DNA of 37,244 nt from an uncultured Gammaproteobacteria bacterium (GCA_913042205.1 CAJWIY010000017.1:1-37244); one strand, 5' to 3'; shown: positions 1-9,152, counted from the stretch's first letter. Numbers and translations are program-made. The notes: generated by a model from the sequence alone, not told the origin.

Positions 1-1
1 T

Positions 2-790
2 AAGAGCTTTAACAAGATTAAAGTTGTCCCGAAGAATATGCCGGGCGCGTCTGGCAAGAAGGCAGCCGTATATACCTCTAAGCAGAAGCCCGACGGATAT
101 ACCGTTCAGATATTTAATATCCCAGGCCACGGACTACCCTATATCAAGGGAGAAAATCCTGGCTATGACATCGAGGGCTACAGCTGGCTGAACCGTGTGG
201 GCGGTGACAGCTATGTGGTAGTGGTCTCCAAAGAGGGCCCATATAAGAAGCTTGATGATCTGGTCAACAAATCAGGTGACCTCAAGATCCCTGAGCAGGG
301 TCCTGGATCAACCTCAAACATGGCCAATAGGATCACTTGGTCGACACTCGGCAAAGGTGGCGAATACATCTACGGATACAAATCGTCCAGAGATTACACC
401 ACGGCCGTGCTTCGTGGTGACGGCGACGTCACGATGCTGGCGTCTGGCTCTGCAAAGAGATACAACAAGGGTGGCGATTACAACATCCTCGCGCACTTTG
501 CAGATGAGGTAGATCCAGCGTTTCCGGGGGCGGTTAACGGCAAGGACATTGGGCACCCAGAACTGCATAGCCTAGGCCTATTGAGAATAATTGCTGGTCC
601 TGCTGGTATGTCCAAGGAGGTCATGGATGAGTGGAATAACGCGCTATCATATGCGGTAAATCACCCTGATATTCAGGCCTGGTCTGCTAAGACGGGTAAC
701 CCCGTCAAGGCTTACGACACAACTGCGGAAACAAAGAAAGCGCTTATGGACACACTGAACTACTTCAAGAAGTTTAGAGACGTCTTCTGA
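2..790 (+). CDS. tctC: TTT transporter periplasmic receptor (TctC/Bug family), 5'-truncated by window
   Basis: Substrate-binding receptor of a tripartite tricarboxylate transporter, expected to act in the periplasm and deliver a carboxylate ligand to TctA/TctB. The frame is already open at base 2, before the first ATG at 38, so the signal peptide and first lobe lie outside the window. About 262 residues are visible of the usual 320 or so. The NMPGASGKKAA stretch near the visible N-terminus matches the family motif NMPGAgGxxAA, and the KPDGYT stretch and a C-terminal helix ending FKKFRDVF also fit. tctA and tctB follow on the same strand, separated by a strong hairpin. The ligand cannot be read from the sequence. 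Confidence 0.88.
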   Translation, partial: KSFNKIKVVPKNMPGASGKKAAVYTSKQKPDGYTVQIFNIPGHGLPYIKGENPGYDIEGYSWLNRVGGDSYVVVVSKEGPYKKLDDLVNKSGDLKIPEQGPGSTSNMANRITWSTLGKGGEYIYGYKSSRDYTTAVLRGDGDVTMLASGSAKRYNKGGDYNILAHFADEVDPAFPGAVNGKDIGHPELHSLGLLRIIAGPAGMSKEVMDEWNNALSYAVNHPDIQAWSAKTGNPVKAYDTTAETKKALMDTLNYFKKFRDVF

Positions 791-800
791 TAGCGATATT

Positions 801-838
801 GTCTCGGCCTCCCACCGAACTTCGGTGGGAGGCGAGAC
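801..838 (+). promoter_or_regulatory. intercistronic hairpin between tctC and tctA
   Basis: The arms CCTCCCACCGAA (808-819) and TTCGGTGGGAGG (821-832) are perfectly complementary. The outer arms GTCTCG (801-806) and CGAGAC (833-838) add six pairs across one bulged G. No U-run follows immediately, so it is more likely a 3'-end stabiliser or partial attenuator that raises receptor over permease expression than a full terminator. That role is inferred. Confidence 0.7.
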
Positions 839-880
839 TAACAGTGTCACAATTTTTCCAATCTGATAGGTCTTGGTTGA

Positions 881-2404
881 ATGGAAGCTCTTGATTTGGC
901 GGTGATTGCTGAGGCCTGGGTCCGGCTGTTTGAGCTGGACTCTTTGTTCTATCTGGTCCTCGGGACCCTAATCGGGCTCGTCTTCGGTGTGCTCCCCGGG
1001 CTGGGCGGTACCACCGCGCTGGCAATATTGATTCCTTTTTCGATGAATATGGAGCCCGGTGACGCGATTATTCTGATGGCGGGTGTTATGGGTGTGGCCC
1101 CCACCAGTGGCGCTGTCACCGCTATACTACTGAACACGCCGGGGACCGCGCCCAACGCAGCCACCACGCTTGATGGGTACCCACTGTCTCAGCAGGGAAA
1201 GGCTGGTCTCGCGATCGGTGCAGCCGCTGCTGCGTCTGGTTTGGGCGGCATCATCGGAATTATTTTCTTGATCGCGATGGTCCCGATCACACGTGAGATC
1301 GTCCTGATGTTCGCGCCGACTGAGTTCCTGTTGTTGGCCGTTCTAGGACTCGTAACCGTTTCCTTGTCGACTGGTAAAAAATTCGTCAAGAGCCTGATCG
1401 TGGGATTATTCGGTCTGATCATCGCTTCGGTTGGTTACCATGAGGTGACGGGTGAGGAGCGGTTCACGTTTGGAATCGATTACCTATGGGACGGATTCAA
1501 GCTTGTTCCTGTCATGATTGGGTTCTTTGCTGTCAGTGAAATGATCAACCTGTGGGCAAAGCAGGGCTCGGTCGCTGGGTCCGGTGAAATGGAGGCCATC
1601 AACTTCCGGCAGGTCCTACAGGGCTGCCTCGAGCCAATTAAACGATGGAAGGTATTGTTGCGTGGAAGTGCCATCGGTACCGGCGTGGGAGCATTACCCG
1701 GAGTTGGCGGAACCGTGGCCGCATTTATGGCGTATACGATAGCGGTCACTACGGCTAAACCCAGTGAGAGAGACTCATTTGGCAAGGGTAATATTGTTGG
1801 CGTTATCGCACCCGAGTCAGCCAACAACGCCAAAGAAGGAGGGGCGCTCGTGCCGACGCTGGCGTTCGGTATCCCAGGAAGCGCAGAGATGGCGGTATTC
1901 CTGAGTGTACTGATTCTTCATGGCATGGTCCCGGGTCCGACCATCATGACGGAGAGCCTTGATATTATCTGGATCTTGATCGCTGCGGCTGCGGCTTCTG
2001 GGGTGATTGCCTCAATCATCACGATATCGGCAGCGAGCTCGATCGCTAAACTGACATTCGTCGACTCCCGGACCCTTGTCCCCATCGTTCTGGCTTTTGC
2101 GATGATTGGCTCGTACTCGCTCGATAACGAAATCTACGATGTCGTCACGACGTTGGTGTTTGGTTTTGTTGGCTTTTTGTTTATGAGATTTGGATTCCCT
2201 CGGATCGCGTTTCCGCTTGCAATTGTTCTCGGACCGCTTATGGAAACGAGCTACTTCCAAACGCTGCGGATAGGAGATGGAACGCTAAGTATTTTGTTCG
2301 ACCGACCTCAGTCAATAGTCATCATGCTCCTGATAGTTGCGTGCATAGCCTATTACCTGAAGGGATTTTTTAGCAAGTCGGAGTCTGAGGAAACGCCAGC
2401 ATGA
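881..2404 (+). CDS. tctA: TTT transporter large permease subunit TctA
   Basis: Large membrane subunit (507 aa, normal family length) of the transporter whose receptor lies just upstream. It carries two family signatures: GVLPGLGGTTALA near residues 39-51 followed by the LNTPGTAPNAATTLDGYPL region, and IAPESANNAKEGGALVPTLAFGIPG in the second half. The two halves look like an internal repeat (GALPGVGGT recurs near residue 272), as is usual for TctA. About ten or more hydrophobic segments are evident. The ATG at 881 lies 43 bases after the intercistronic hairpin, and the stop overlaps the tctB start. Confidence 0.95.
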   Translation: MEALDLAVIAEAWVRLFELDSLFYLVLGTLIGLVFGVLPGLGGTTALAILIPFSMNMEPGDAIILMAGVMGVAPTSGAVTAILLNTPGTAPNAATTLDGYPLSQQGKAGLAIGAAAAASGLGGIIGIIFLIAMVPITREIVLMFAPTEFLLLAVLGLVTVSLSTGKKFVKSLIVGLFGLIIASVGYHEVTGEERFTFGIDYLWDGFKLVPVMIGFFAVSEMINLWAKQGSVAGSGEMEAINFRQVLQGCLEPIKRWKVLLRGSAIGTGVGALPGVGGTVAAFMAYTIAVTTAKPSERDSFGKGNIVGVIAPESANNAKEGGALVPTLAFGIPGSAEMAVFLSVLILHGMVPGPTIMTESLDIIWILIAAAAASGVIASIITISAASSIAKLTFVDSRTLVPIVLAFAMIGSYSLDNEIYDVVTTLVFGFVGFLFMRFGFPRIAFPLAIVLGPLMETSYFQTLRIGDGTLSILFDRPQSIVIMLLIVACIAYYLKGFFSKSESEETPA

Positions 2405-2862
2405 AGATCAGAATAAATCACAATAATGTGTGGCTGTTGATACCCCTGACAGCGTTCGCTATTGGCACGCTCTATGTTGGATCAAGTTACGGACCAGTGT
2501 CGGCGTTTATTCCTTTCTGGGCGTCTATCTTTATGTTACTTACTTGCTTATTCGTATTGCTCGGGCTGGATGGCTCGAATGTGGACGACGATAATTCGAG
2601 CCAAACATCTGGCCAGGCAAGTAACCAGAGTGTACTGGTCGCTATGTTATGGATCACGGCATTTGTCGGTCTAGCGTATTTTCTGGGTCTGATTCCTGCT
2701 GCCGTGGTTTATACCTTCTGTTCGATGTATTTCTTTGGTGGAAAGAAGTTTCTGACAGCGGCAGTGACCAGCGTGACACTGGGTCTAATTCTATTCGGTT
2801 TATTCGAATTTATATTGGAAAAAGAGCTCTATAAGGGCGTCTTTATCGAGGGATTCGCTTAA
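2401..2862 (+). CDS. tctB: TTT transporter small permease subunit TctB
   Basis: Small membrane subunit, 153 aa, with four hydrophobic segments at roughly residues 12-30, 38-57, 78-103 and 115-138, and a polar linker (about residues 60-75) between segments two and three. TctB proteins are poorly conserved, so the assignment rests on size, topology and position directly after tctA. The start ATG overlaps the tctA stop by four bases (ATGA), indicating translational coupling. It is the last gene of this plus-strand unit and converges with the shikimate-dehydrogenase-like gene about 45 bases downstream. Confidence 0.88.
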   Translation: MKIRINHNNVWLLIPLTAFAIGTLYVGSSYGPVSAFIPFWASIFMLLTCLFVLLGLDGSNVDDDNSSQTSGQASNQSVLVAMLWITAFVGLAYFLGLIPAAVVYTFCSMYFFGGKKFLTAAVTSVTLGLILFGLFEFILEKELYKGVFIEGFA

Positions 2863-2907
2863 GTTCTTAGTGCTACAGTTTCTCTGAATACCCCACTAAA
2901 AGAGTCA

Positions 2908-3774
2908 TCAAATGCGCTGAAGGATATCTTGTTCCATCACCGACCGCAGGCTTTTGGTAATTTCTGGATCGATACCAAACCACGTTCGCCATGCCGGCCG
3001 AGATTGGTGTAGTAGCATCCCGAGACCACCTAGCGTTCGCAAGCCCCTCGACTTTGCATCTGTTATCAGTTTGGTCTCGAGAGGGACATAAATAATGTCC
3101 GTGACAAGCGTGTGAGGCCTCGCCATATCAAGGATCAAATCCAACGGTGGCTGTCCGGCCATTCCCTGGTTGGTTGTATTAACGATTAGATCGCAGTCTT
3201 CGACTGACGAGTGACGCTCCGCCCACGGTCTGACTTCTACATTGTTACTACTAAAAACATCCGCGACTTTTTCGGCCCGGTCGTGTGTCCGATTGGTCAA
3301 GATAATCTTGTGTATTCCCTCCTGTACGAGCGCGTAAACGACCGCCAATCCGCCACCACCAGCCCCTAATACCAGTGCTGTTTTGGTGTTTGATTTCCAG
3401 CCAGGATATTCATCGTTGAGGTTATCTTTAAACCCGATCCAATCGTTGTTTATACCGAGAAGTGAGTCATCTTTACGTACAACGACACAACTCACCGCCC
3501 CAATAAGCTTACCTGCGGGGTCAAGCTCGTCGATCGTAGCGATGGCCTCTTGTTTGAGCGGCATCGTCAGATTCACGCCCTTAAAACCAAGTCTTGGTAA
3601 TGACTCCAAGGCCGGGCCTAACTGTCCTGATTTAATTTCAATCGGGATATAACTACCGTGAACGCTATTCTCTTGCATCAGTGTGTTGTGCATCAACGGG
3701 CTTCTTGAATGGGTAATGGGGAAGCCCATTACACCCGCCAGGTTGATCTCGGTGTCGTGGGTTAGTTTTGTCAT
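2908..3774 (-). CDS. shikimate/quinate dehydrogenase-like protein (AroE family)
   Basis: NAD(P)-dependent dehydrogenase of the AroE family, about 288 aa. Visible family features are SRSPLMHN (Ser23, Ser25, substrate carboxylate binding), NLTMPLK with the catalytic Lys74, NNDWIGF containing the catalytic Asp111, a GAGGGG dinucleotide loop (137-142) and NRT at the end of the next strand, typical of NADP preference. The usual NTDG motif is altered to NNDW, so the substrate may not be shikimate. I prefer the ATG at 3774 over the adjacent in-frame GTG at 3777. It is the last gene of a four-gene minus-strand operon with two class II aldolase-type proteins and a Pht5-like protein. That setting suggests catabolism of a cyclic polyol acid or aromatic precursor rather than the biosynthetic pathway. 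Confidence 0.85.
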   Translation of the reverse strand: MTKLTHDTEINLAGVMGFPITHSRSPLMHNTLMQENSVHGSYIPIEIKSGQLGPALESLPRLGFKGVNLTMPLKQEAIATIDELDPAGKLIGAVSCVVVRKDDSLLGINNDWIGFKDNLNDEYPGWKSNTKTALVLGAGGGGLAVVYALVQEGIHKIILTNRTHDRAEKVADVFSSNNVEVRPWAERHSSVEDCDLIVNTTNQGMAGQPPLDLILDMARPHTLVTDIIYVPLETKLITDAKSRGLRTLGGLGMLLHQSRPAWRTWFGIDPEITKSLRSVMEQDILQRI

Positions 3775-3783
3775 CACAAGTGC

Positions 3784-4461
3784 CTACAATTGAGAGGGAG
3801 CGAGCTTTGCTTTGAAGTGATTCCAGGTTCGCTCGAAAAGATTAGGATTCCAGAGTTTCTCTCGGCACTTTTCGATTTCCTCTGGGGTAAAAGAGTAAGG
3901 TGTACCGATCTGCATCGCCATGTACTGACGGTAGCTGTTTTCTTCCAAATAATTTGCTAAAACGAATGCATCTTGGATAGTCTCGCCAACGGTCACGGCG
4001 CCGTGAGCTTTCATCAGCGCCGCAGATCGATCACCAAGGGTATCCGCTAGCCTGCCCGCCATAACGGGATTGTTGATTGAGTTAGGAGAATCGAGAAGTG
4101 GTAGCGGATAAACCAGCGTGCCTTGCGCGTAGACGGGCTTATATTCGTTACCCGTCATTGTCAGGAACGTGGACCATTTGGGGTGCGCATGAACGATTGC
4201 CTTAACGTCTGGTCGGACCTTGTAAATTCCGACGTGTAAATGAAACTCCAGTGGCGGCTTGCCGTTACCGGAGACCACGTTACCCTCGAAATCAATCTCA
4301 CAGATATCCGCCGTGGTGAGCGTGCTTCTCTGACACGAGCCGATGTTAATCAACAGCGTGTTGTCGTTGAGCCTGATGCTTGCGTGACCATTGTAATCGA
4401 TGATTTCGGACGACTCGAGCATCCGGATACAATCGACAAGATCTTGCTTTAAAGATTCCAT
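3784..4461 (-). CDS. class II aldolase/adducin-family protein (first of tandem pair)
   Basis: Metal-dependent class II aldolase fold, 225 aa. The catalytic acid Glu72 and the zinc ligands His91, His93 (HAHP) and His153 (KAHG) are all present, so it should be active. Family members act as fuculose/ribulose phosphate aldolases or epimerases. Other members are non-oxidative decarboxylases of hydroxylated aromatic acids, such as 3,4-dihydroxyphthalate decarboxylase. No phosphate-binding signature strong enough to choose was recognised. It ends 9 bases before the AroE-like ATG and begins 5 bases after its paralogue's stop, so the genes are co-transcribed. Given the Pht5-like gene in the same operon, a decarboxylase or lyase for a carboxylated ring compound is a reasonable guess but unproven. 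Confidence 0.85.
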   Translation of the reverse strand: MESLKQDLVDCIRMLESSEIIDYNGHASIRLNDNTLLINIGSCQRSTLTTADICEIDFEGNVVSGNGKPPLEFHLHVGIYKVRPDVKAIVHAHPKWSTFLTMTGNEYKPVYAQGTLVYPLPLLDSPNSINNPVMAGRLADTLGDRSAALMKAHGAVTVGETIQDAFVLANYLEENSYRQYMAMQIGTPYSFTPEEIEKCREKLWNPNLFERTWNHFKAKLAPSQL

Positions 4462-4466
4462 AATGT

Positions 4467-5216
4467 TTACCAGTTGTTTTGTGATCGAATTTCCATACGC
4501 CAGAGATTCCAGGCTCGCATTCCTGCGGTCTTGTTGATCTCATCGGCAAGGATGCCTTCTTCTGCTTCAAGCGCCTCTATCCCGCCATCCTCAGCGATCG
4601 AGATCGCCGACAACTGAATCCGCGCGTTTACCTCAGTATAAACGGCCCGAAAAACGGCGGTCTGCAGCGAGTCGCCTGTAGCGACCGAGCCGTGGGCCCG
4701 CATCAAGGCGACATGTTTATCTTCAAGTGTTTCGGCGAGGGCCAGACCCTTGGCGCAATCACAGACCAACATATCCGTCATTCCAAACGACCGTCGAATA
4801 TCAAAAATGGGGACCCCTGTGGCTAGAAATGCTGCGTTATGGAACATCGCTTTCATCTGATTCTTCACCAATCCAAATGGGATCACGGAGGGTGAGTGGG
4901 AGTGCACGACCGCGTTCACATCTGGCCGCATCTTATAGATCTCGCCGTGTATAAATCGTTCTAAGAATGAACCTCGCCCAAGATCCTCACAGGGGTCACT
5001 GTCGAGTGTGTACTCGATGATATCTGCGGGTTTAACAAGTGCTGGTGCTATAGATTTAGCCATCAGGTAGCGATCTGGTGCGGAGGGATGTCTCATGGAT
5101 ACATGCCCAAAGCCGTCCACCACACCGCGCGCGGCGAGGATTCTTGCAGCCGCTGCAAGGTCGGCGATGATGGCCGGATCTACCTGACCGGCTGATGGTG
5201 GATACTTGCTCGCCAT
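4467..5216 (-). CDS. class II aldolase/adducin-family protein (second of tandem pair)
   Basis: Second class II aldolase-family protein, 249 aa. It carries Glu86, His105 and His107 (HSHS) and His175 (RAHG), equivalent to the active-site acid and zinc ligands. It diverges clearly from the downstream copy: an extended N-terminus, HSHSPS rather than HAHP, and a different C-terminal tail. The pair therefore is probably not a recent duplication and may act on different intermediates or form a hetero-oligomer. The ATG at 5216 is preceded by GGAG nine bases upstream. It lies between the Pht5-like gene and the other aldolase gene. Confidence 0.85.
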   Translation of the reverse strand: MASKYPPSAGQVDPAIIADLAAAARILAARGVVDGFGHVSMRHPSAPDRYLMAKSIAPALVKPADIIEYTLDSDPCEDLGRGSFLERFIHGEIYKMRPDVNAVVHSHSPSVIPFGLVKNQMKAMFHNAAFLATGVPIFDIRRSFGMTDMLVCDCAKGLALAETLEDKHVALMRAHGSVATGDSLQTAVFRAVYTEVNARIQLSAISIAEDGGIEALEAEEGILADEINKTAGMRAWNLWRMEIRSQNNW

Positions 5217-5233
5217 CTTCAGTTTACTCCGTT

Positions 5234-6223
5234 TTAAATGATGACTTTTGTCGAGATACTTGAAGGGAAAATCTCTTCAGGTGTGAATTGTCTGTGGGAT
5301 ATGCCTTGCTGGTAAGAGTACAGAGCCATCTGCTCCCATGTTCTTCTGTTTTCCTCGACACCATAAGGGAACGGGTCACCATTCATGAAGTCCCGCATAT
5401 CTCTAGCATAGGTCGCAAGCCATGGCAGTGGGTACCGCGATATCGCCGGATCAAGTAGCCTTGAGATACTTTGGTCTTTCGACTCGAGGAACACATTGTA
5501 AAGGTTACGGGCGACCCAGGGATACTTGTCGTGTATGGATCTTTTCATCGCCAGGATATGCATGATTGGCCAGACACCGGTCTCTTTGAAGTACGCCTCT
5601 TCCATTTTGACGTAATCAGGGAACAATCGGATTATATCGGGATGGTTTTCGAGGAAGCATGTCGGGGGCCGGGCAATGATAGCGCAGTCAATCTCACCAC
5701 ACGCCAAAAGCTGGCTCAATGATTTATCTCTAATCCGTTCCAGGTTTATGCCCTCGGGTAGATTAAGTTCTACCTTCTCCTCACGTCCCGGGGCGTTTGC
5801 ACCAGCTTGGACCCAGTTGATATCGGTGAGCTCGATACCTTTATCATTCTGCATCCAACCCCTCATCCATACTGCCGCCGAGTGAGCCCATTCGGGCGAC
5901 CCTATACGTTTACCTTTTAGGTCCTCGACCGTTTTTATGTCGCTGTTTTTATTGATATAGAATGAACTGAATCGGAACAGTCTCGAGCAAACAATTGGTA
6001 ATCCGATGATGTCCGGTTTGTCGCGTGTGATCTGGGTGCTGAACTTGGCGAATGACAGCTCTGAAATATCGAACTCTCTATTAGCAGTAAACCTGGCAAA
6101 ACACTCGTGGTGGGTGAAAATAAACCAGTTAAGGTCAATCCCCTCAGGGTTTAACTTACGGATTCTGACGTCCCTGAAATGGTCATAGTCGTTGGTGGCG
6201 ATTGACAGATTAATTAGTGACAC
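5234..6223 (-). CDS. 4,5-dihydroxyphthalate decarboxylase-like protein (Pht5-like, SBP fold)
   Basis: First gene of the minus-strand operon, 329 aa, starting with GTG. It resembles the family annotated as 4,5-dihydroxyphthalate decarboxylase, which has a periplasmic-binding-protein-like fold. Recognisable pieces are FDISELSFAKF (about 50-60), IGLPIVCSRLFR (about 73-84), GKRIGSPEW, the CGEIDCAIIARPP segment and GVWPIMHI. There is no signal peptide, so it should be cytoplasmic rather than a transport receptor. A related but clearly different copy occurs at 16742-17710. The family name comes from one characterised phthalate enzyme. Most members are untested, so the substrate here is unknown; a carboxylated aromatic or similar acid is inferred. 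Confidence 0.75.
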   Translation of the reverse strand: MSLINLSIATNDYDHFRDVRIRKLNPEGIDLNWFIFTHHECFARFTANREFDISELSFAKFSTQITRDKPDIIGLPIVCSRLFRFSSFYINKNSDIKTVEDLKGKRIGSPEWAHSAAVWMRGWMQNDKGIELTDINWVQAGANAPGREEKVELNLPEGINLERIRDKSLSQLLACGEIDCAIIARPPTCFLENHPDIIRLFPDYVKMEEAYFKETGVWPIMHILAMKRSIHDKYPWVARNLYNVFLESKDQSISRLLDPAISRYPLPWLATYARDMRDFMNGDPFPYGVEENRRTWEQMALYSYQQGISHRQFTPEEIFPSSISTKVII

Positions 6224-6474
6224 GGGCAGGACACCTTTTTTTATAATCTCAAAGATAACGACCGTAGAAACCTGATTCTACCTTAATAAGGCATTCATCT
6301 AGATCATTTTAAGAGTGACCTGACAGGATAATGCTCCACGCTTTGGCTGCAGGATCATGAATATATACCACTATTTTGGGCCACCGAGACCGCCAATATC
6401 TTTGTCCGGCCTTTGGTTTGTGTGGGATAGTCACAATTAACCAAGTGAGACGCCTGACATTGGGGAAATCTGAG
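6224..6474. other. divergent intergenic region
   Basis: About 250 bases between the minus-strand Pht5-like operon and the plus-strand SDR-ABC unit, so it must hold two divergent promoters. It is AT-rich near the left gene (a TTTTTTTATAAT stretch around 6236-6247). No clear palindromic operator was recognised. Confidence 0.5.
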
Positions 6475-7230
6475 ATGGGTACCGAAGGAAAGCTTGCAAT
6501 CATCACCGGCGCCGGCAGAAATATTGGAGAGGCTATCGCCCACCGGCTTGCCGACGATGGTGCCTCGATTGCGGTTGTTGATCTTGACCAGGGACGCGCG
6601 GATAAGGTTGTTGGAGACCTTTTAGATAAGGGTGTTTCAGCTGCGCCATTTGTTTGTGACGTATCGAACCCAGAACAGATTATGACCACGGTTGAATCGA
6701 TCCACGAGGAATTCAAACGAATCGATATCCTTGTTAACAATGTTGCTATTTCAGACAATAAGAACATTCTAGATATCGACTTGACCACTTGGCAAAAGAC
6801 GCTCGACATCACCCTGACCGCCCCGTTTTATTTCGCGAAATGTGTGGCCCAAAAGATGGTTGACCAAGGAATCCCAGGAAACATTGTTAACGTATCTTCA
6901 ACGACTGGCTACTTTGGTCGTGGCAGAGCGATTGCGTATGCCGCGGCTAAGGGTGGGGTGGTAAATCTTACGAAAGCGATGGCTATCCAACTAGCAGAGT
7001 ATAATATTCGTGTGAACAGTGTAGTGCCTAACAAGATCGGGTCGCCGGTCGGTAAAGATGCGTTTGATCCGAGCAGACCTATTGTTAACCTGAGAAATCG
7101 CGCCGGTGCTCCGGCGGACCTCGCCAACGCGGTAGCCTTCCTTGTGTCCGATCAGTCAGACTTTATTGTGGGGACTGACCTATTTGTAGACGGTGGCTGC
7201 TCTGTCATTATGCCCGGCGGCAGCGGTTGA
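6475..7230 (+). CDS. short-chain dehydrogenase/reductase (SDR)
   Basis: Classical SDR of 251 aa. It shows the cofactor motif TGAGRNIG (11-18), Asp36 after the second strand suggesting NAD preference, NNVA (88-91), Ser142 in VSS, and the catalytic pair Tyr155/Lys159 (YAAAK). The C-terminus has the usual FVDGG segment. I chose the ATG at 6475, preceded by GGGGAAA. The frame is open further upstream, but that extension has no family character. It starts a plus-strand unit with the Atm1-type exporter 28 bases downstream, divergent from the Pht5-like operon. It probably oxidises a hydroxy or cyclitol-type intermediate; the substrate is unknown. Confidence 0.9.
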   Translation: MGTEGKLAIITGAGRNIGEAIAHRLADDGASIAVVDLDQGRADKVVGDLLDKGVSAAPFVCDVSNPEQIMTTVESIHEEFKRIDILVNNVAISDNKNILDIDLTTWQKTLDITLTAPFYFAKCVAQKMVDQGIPGNIVNVSSTTGYFGRGRAIAYAAAKGGVVNLTKAMAIQLAEYNIRVNSVVPNKIGSPVGKDAFDPSRPIVNLRNRAGAPADLANAVAFLVSDQSDFIVGTDLFVDGGCSVIMPGGSG

Positions 7231-7258
7231 TGAGTCTGACTAACTTATTGGATAGTTA

Positions 7259-9040
7259 GTGACGCTTTCAGAACAAGCTCAAGCTATTAAGCCTTACTTT
7301 TGGGCTCGCCAGCGGCCCGACCTGAGATTCAGGTTAATCGCCGCCCTCGGTTGCTTGGTTTTAGCGAAATTGAGCAATCTGGCAACGCCATGGTTTTTGG
7401 GCTTAGCCATTGACCGATTAAATGGTGACGAGGTCCTTCCGGTCTGGGCCTTGGGTGCTGTTGGTCTCGTCGTCGTGTATGTGATTACACGTCTACTTTC
7501 ACTAATTTTTTCGGAGTTGAGGGAGGTGCTTTTTACCCACGTGTCTCAACACGCGATTCGTGTTTTGACACTAAAAACCTTTGCGCACTTGCATCAGTTG
7601 CCGCTTTCTTTTCATCTGTCGCGACACACGGGATCGCTCGATCGATTAATTGACCGAGGCACGAAAGCGATCGATTTTCTTCTCCGGTATGTGGTTTTCA
7701 ATATTGGTCCGACCTTGATTGAGTTGGTCCTCGTTAGTGTGATCGTGTGGATTATGTTTGGAGGGATTTATGCCCTCGTCATCACCACCACGGTTGTCGT
7801 CTATATTCTCCTTACACTGAAAATTACAAGCTGGCGGTTGCGATTCCGACGTGTAATGAACGAGGCCGACAATGCTGTCGCCGGACGCATGGTCGATAGC
7901 TTTGTTAATGTCGAGAATGTTCGACTATTCAACAACGAAAAATATGAAACAGATCGGGTCGATCTTGGTCTTTCTGACTACGAACGGGCCGCAAATCAGA
8001 GCCGTTTGTCACTGATGTATCTCAACTTGAGCCAGACAATGATTGTTCTGTCCGGGGTGGTTCTTCTCTTGGTTCTGGCAGCTTTCGATGTGCAGCTCGG
8101 CGCACTCACGGTTGGTGGATTCGTGACCCTGAATACTTATATTTTACAGGCCTTCCAGCCCCTCAATTTCTTGGGCTCGATCTATCGTCAGATCAGACAG
8201 TCTTTAATTGATATGGAGAGTCTCTTCGATATCTTGGACGAGTCTGGTGAGTCGGACCCAGCAAACTCCCCGGTCAGACTTCAGGACTCTAAGATCACTT
8301 TCGATGACGTACATTTTTCTTATGATCCAAATCGTCCGACTCTTTCAGGAATTTCGTTTACGGTTCAGCCGGGTCAAACAGTTGCCATTGTTGGTGAGAC
8401 TGGCGGAGGAAAAACCACAATTGGCAAACTGCTCTTGAAGATCATCGAGCCGACCCATGGATCGATACATATAGGTGGACAAGACACCAAGGAACTGTCA
8501 CGTGGGGCCGTCCGGGATGCTGTGGGTGTCGTCCCTCAAGACACGGTACTATTCAACGACACCCTGTCCAATAACGTCCGATATGGCCGGGTCGATGCCA
8601 GTGACCAAGAGGTGACCAGGGCGCTTGAGGTTTCGGGATTAAATGAGTTCGTTGCAGGTCTACCTGACGGATTAGCTACTCAGGTTGGTGCGCGTGGACT
8701 CAAGCTCTCGGGTGGCGAAAAGCAACGAATCGCGATCGCGAGGGTCATTCTAAAGAATCCATCCATACTTTTGTTTGATGAGGCGACGTCATCGTTGGAC
8801 GCTGTGACCGAGCGACAGGTCCAAAAGAATCTGGAGCAGTTGGCTACCGATAGAACGACGATTGTTATCGCGCACCGACTGAGCACGATTAAAGACGCGG
8901 ACAAGATACTAGTGATTAGGGACGGCGAGATCGTCGAGCAAGGACATTTCTTGGCTCTGATTGAAACGAGTGTGCTTTTCAAATCTTTGTGGGACGCACA
9001 ACAAAGATCCAAAGAGAATCTGACCGTGGTCAGTGACTAG
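7259..9040 (+). CDS. Atm1-type ABC half-exporter
   Basis: ABC half-transporter of 593 aa with an N-terminal six-helix membrane domain and a C-terminal ATPase. Nucleotide-binding motifs are Walker A GETGGGKTT (379-387), the Q-loop in VVPQDT, signature LSGGE (483-487), Walker B ILLFDEA (about 505-511) and the H-loop IAHRLST. The membrane-domain segment with VENVRLFNNE and LMYLNLSQT matches the ABCB7/Atm1/HMT1 subgroup, whose members export glutathione-linked compounds or metal conjugates. The start is GTG at 7259; no closer ATG fits. Its placement after an SDR in a catabolic region is unusual. It converges on the aldehyde dehydrogenase gene. Confidence 0.9.
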   Translation: MTLSEQAQAIKPYFWARQRPDLRFRLIAALGCLVLAKLSNLATPWFLGLAIDRLNGDEVLPVWALGAVGLVVVYVITRLLSLIFSELREVLFTHVSQHAIRVLTLKTFAHLHQLPLSFHLSRHTGSLDRLIDRGTKAIDFLLRYVVFNIGPTLIELVLVSVIVWIMFGGIYALVITTTVVVYILLTLKITSWRLRFRRVMNEADNAVAGRMVDSFVNVENVRLFNNEKYETDRVDLGLSDYERAANQSRLSLMYLNLSQTMIVLSGVVLLLVLAAFDVQLGALTVGGFVTLNTYILQAFQPLNFLGSIYRQIRQSLIDMESLFDILDESGESDPANSPVRLQDSKITFDDVHFSYDPNRPTLSGISFTVQPGQTVAIVGETGGGKTTIGKLLLKIIEPTHGSIHIGGQDTKELSRGAVRDAVGVVPQDTVLFNDTLSNNVRYGRVDASDQEVTRALEVSGLNEFVAGLPDGLATQVGARGLKLSGGEKQRIAIARVILKNPSILLFDEATSSLDAVTERQVQKNLEQLATDRTTIVIAHRLSTIKDADKILVIRDGEIVEQGHFLALIETSVLFKSLWDAQQRSKENLTVVSD

Positions 9041-9152
9041 GGCTCTAGACCCTGTATCTCAAGGTCTCGGTAGTTGGTTAGATGAGGCAAAAGTGTTTGG
9101 AATATCTAAGGCCCTGGCGTCACACCGGGCTCGCCCAATAGGCACAGAATCA

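Noticed and set aside
5576-5584. ACCGGTCTC resembling the LacI operator half
   Set aside because: Lies inside the Pht5-like coding region, lacks the left half-site, and is consistent with chance.
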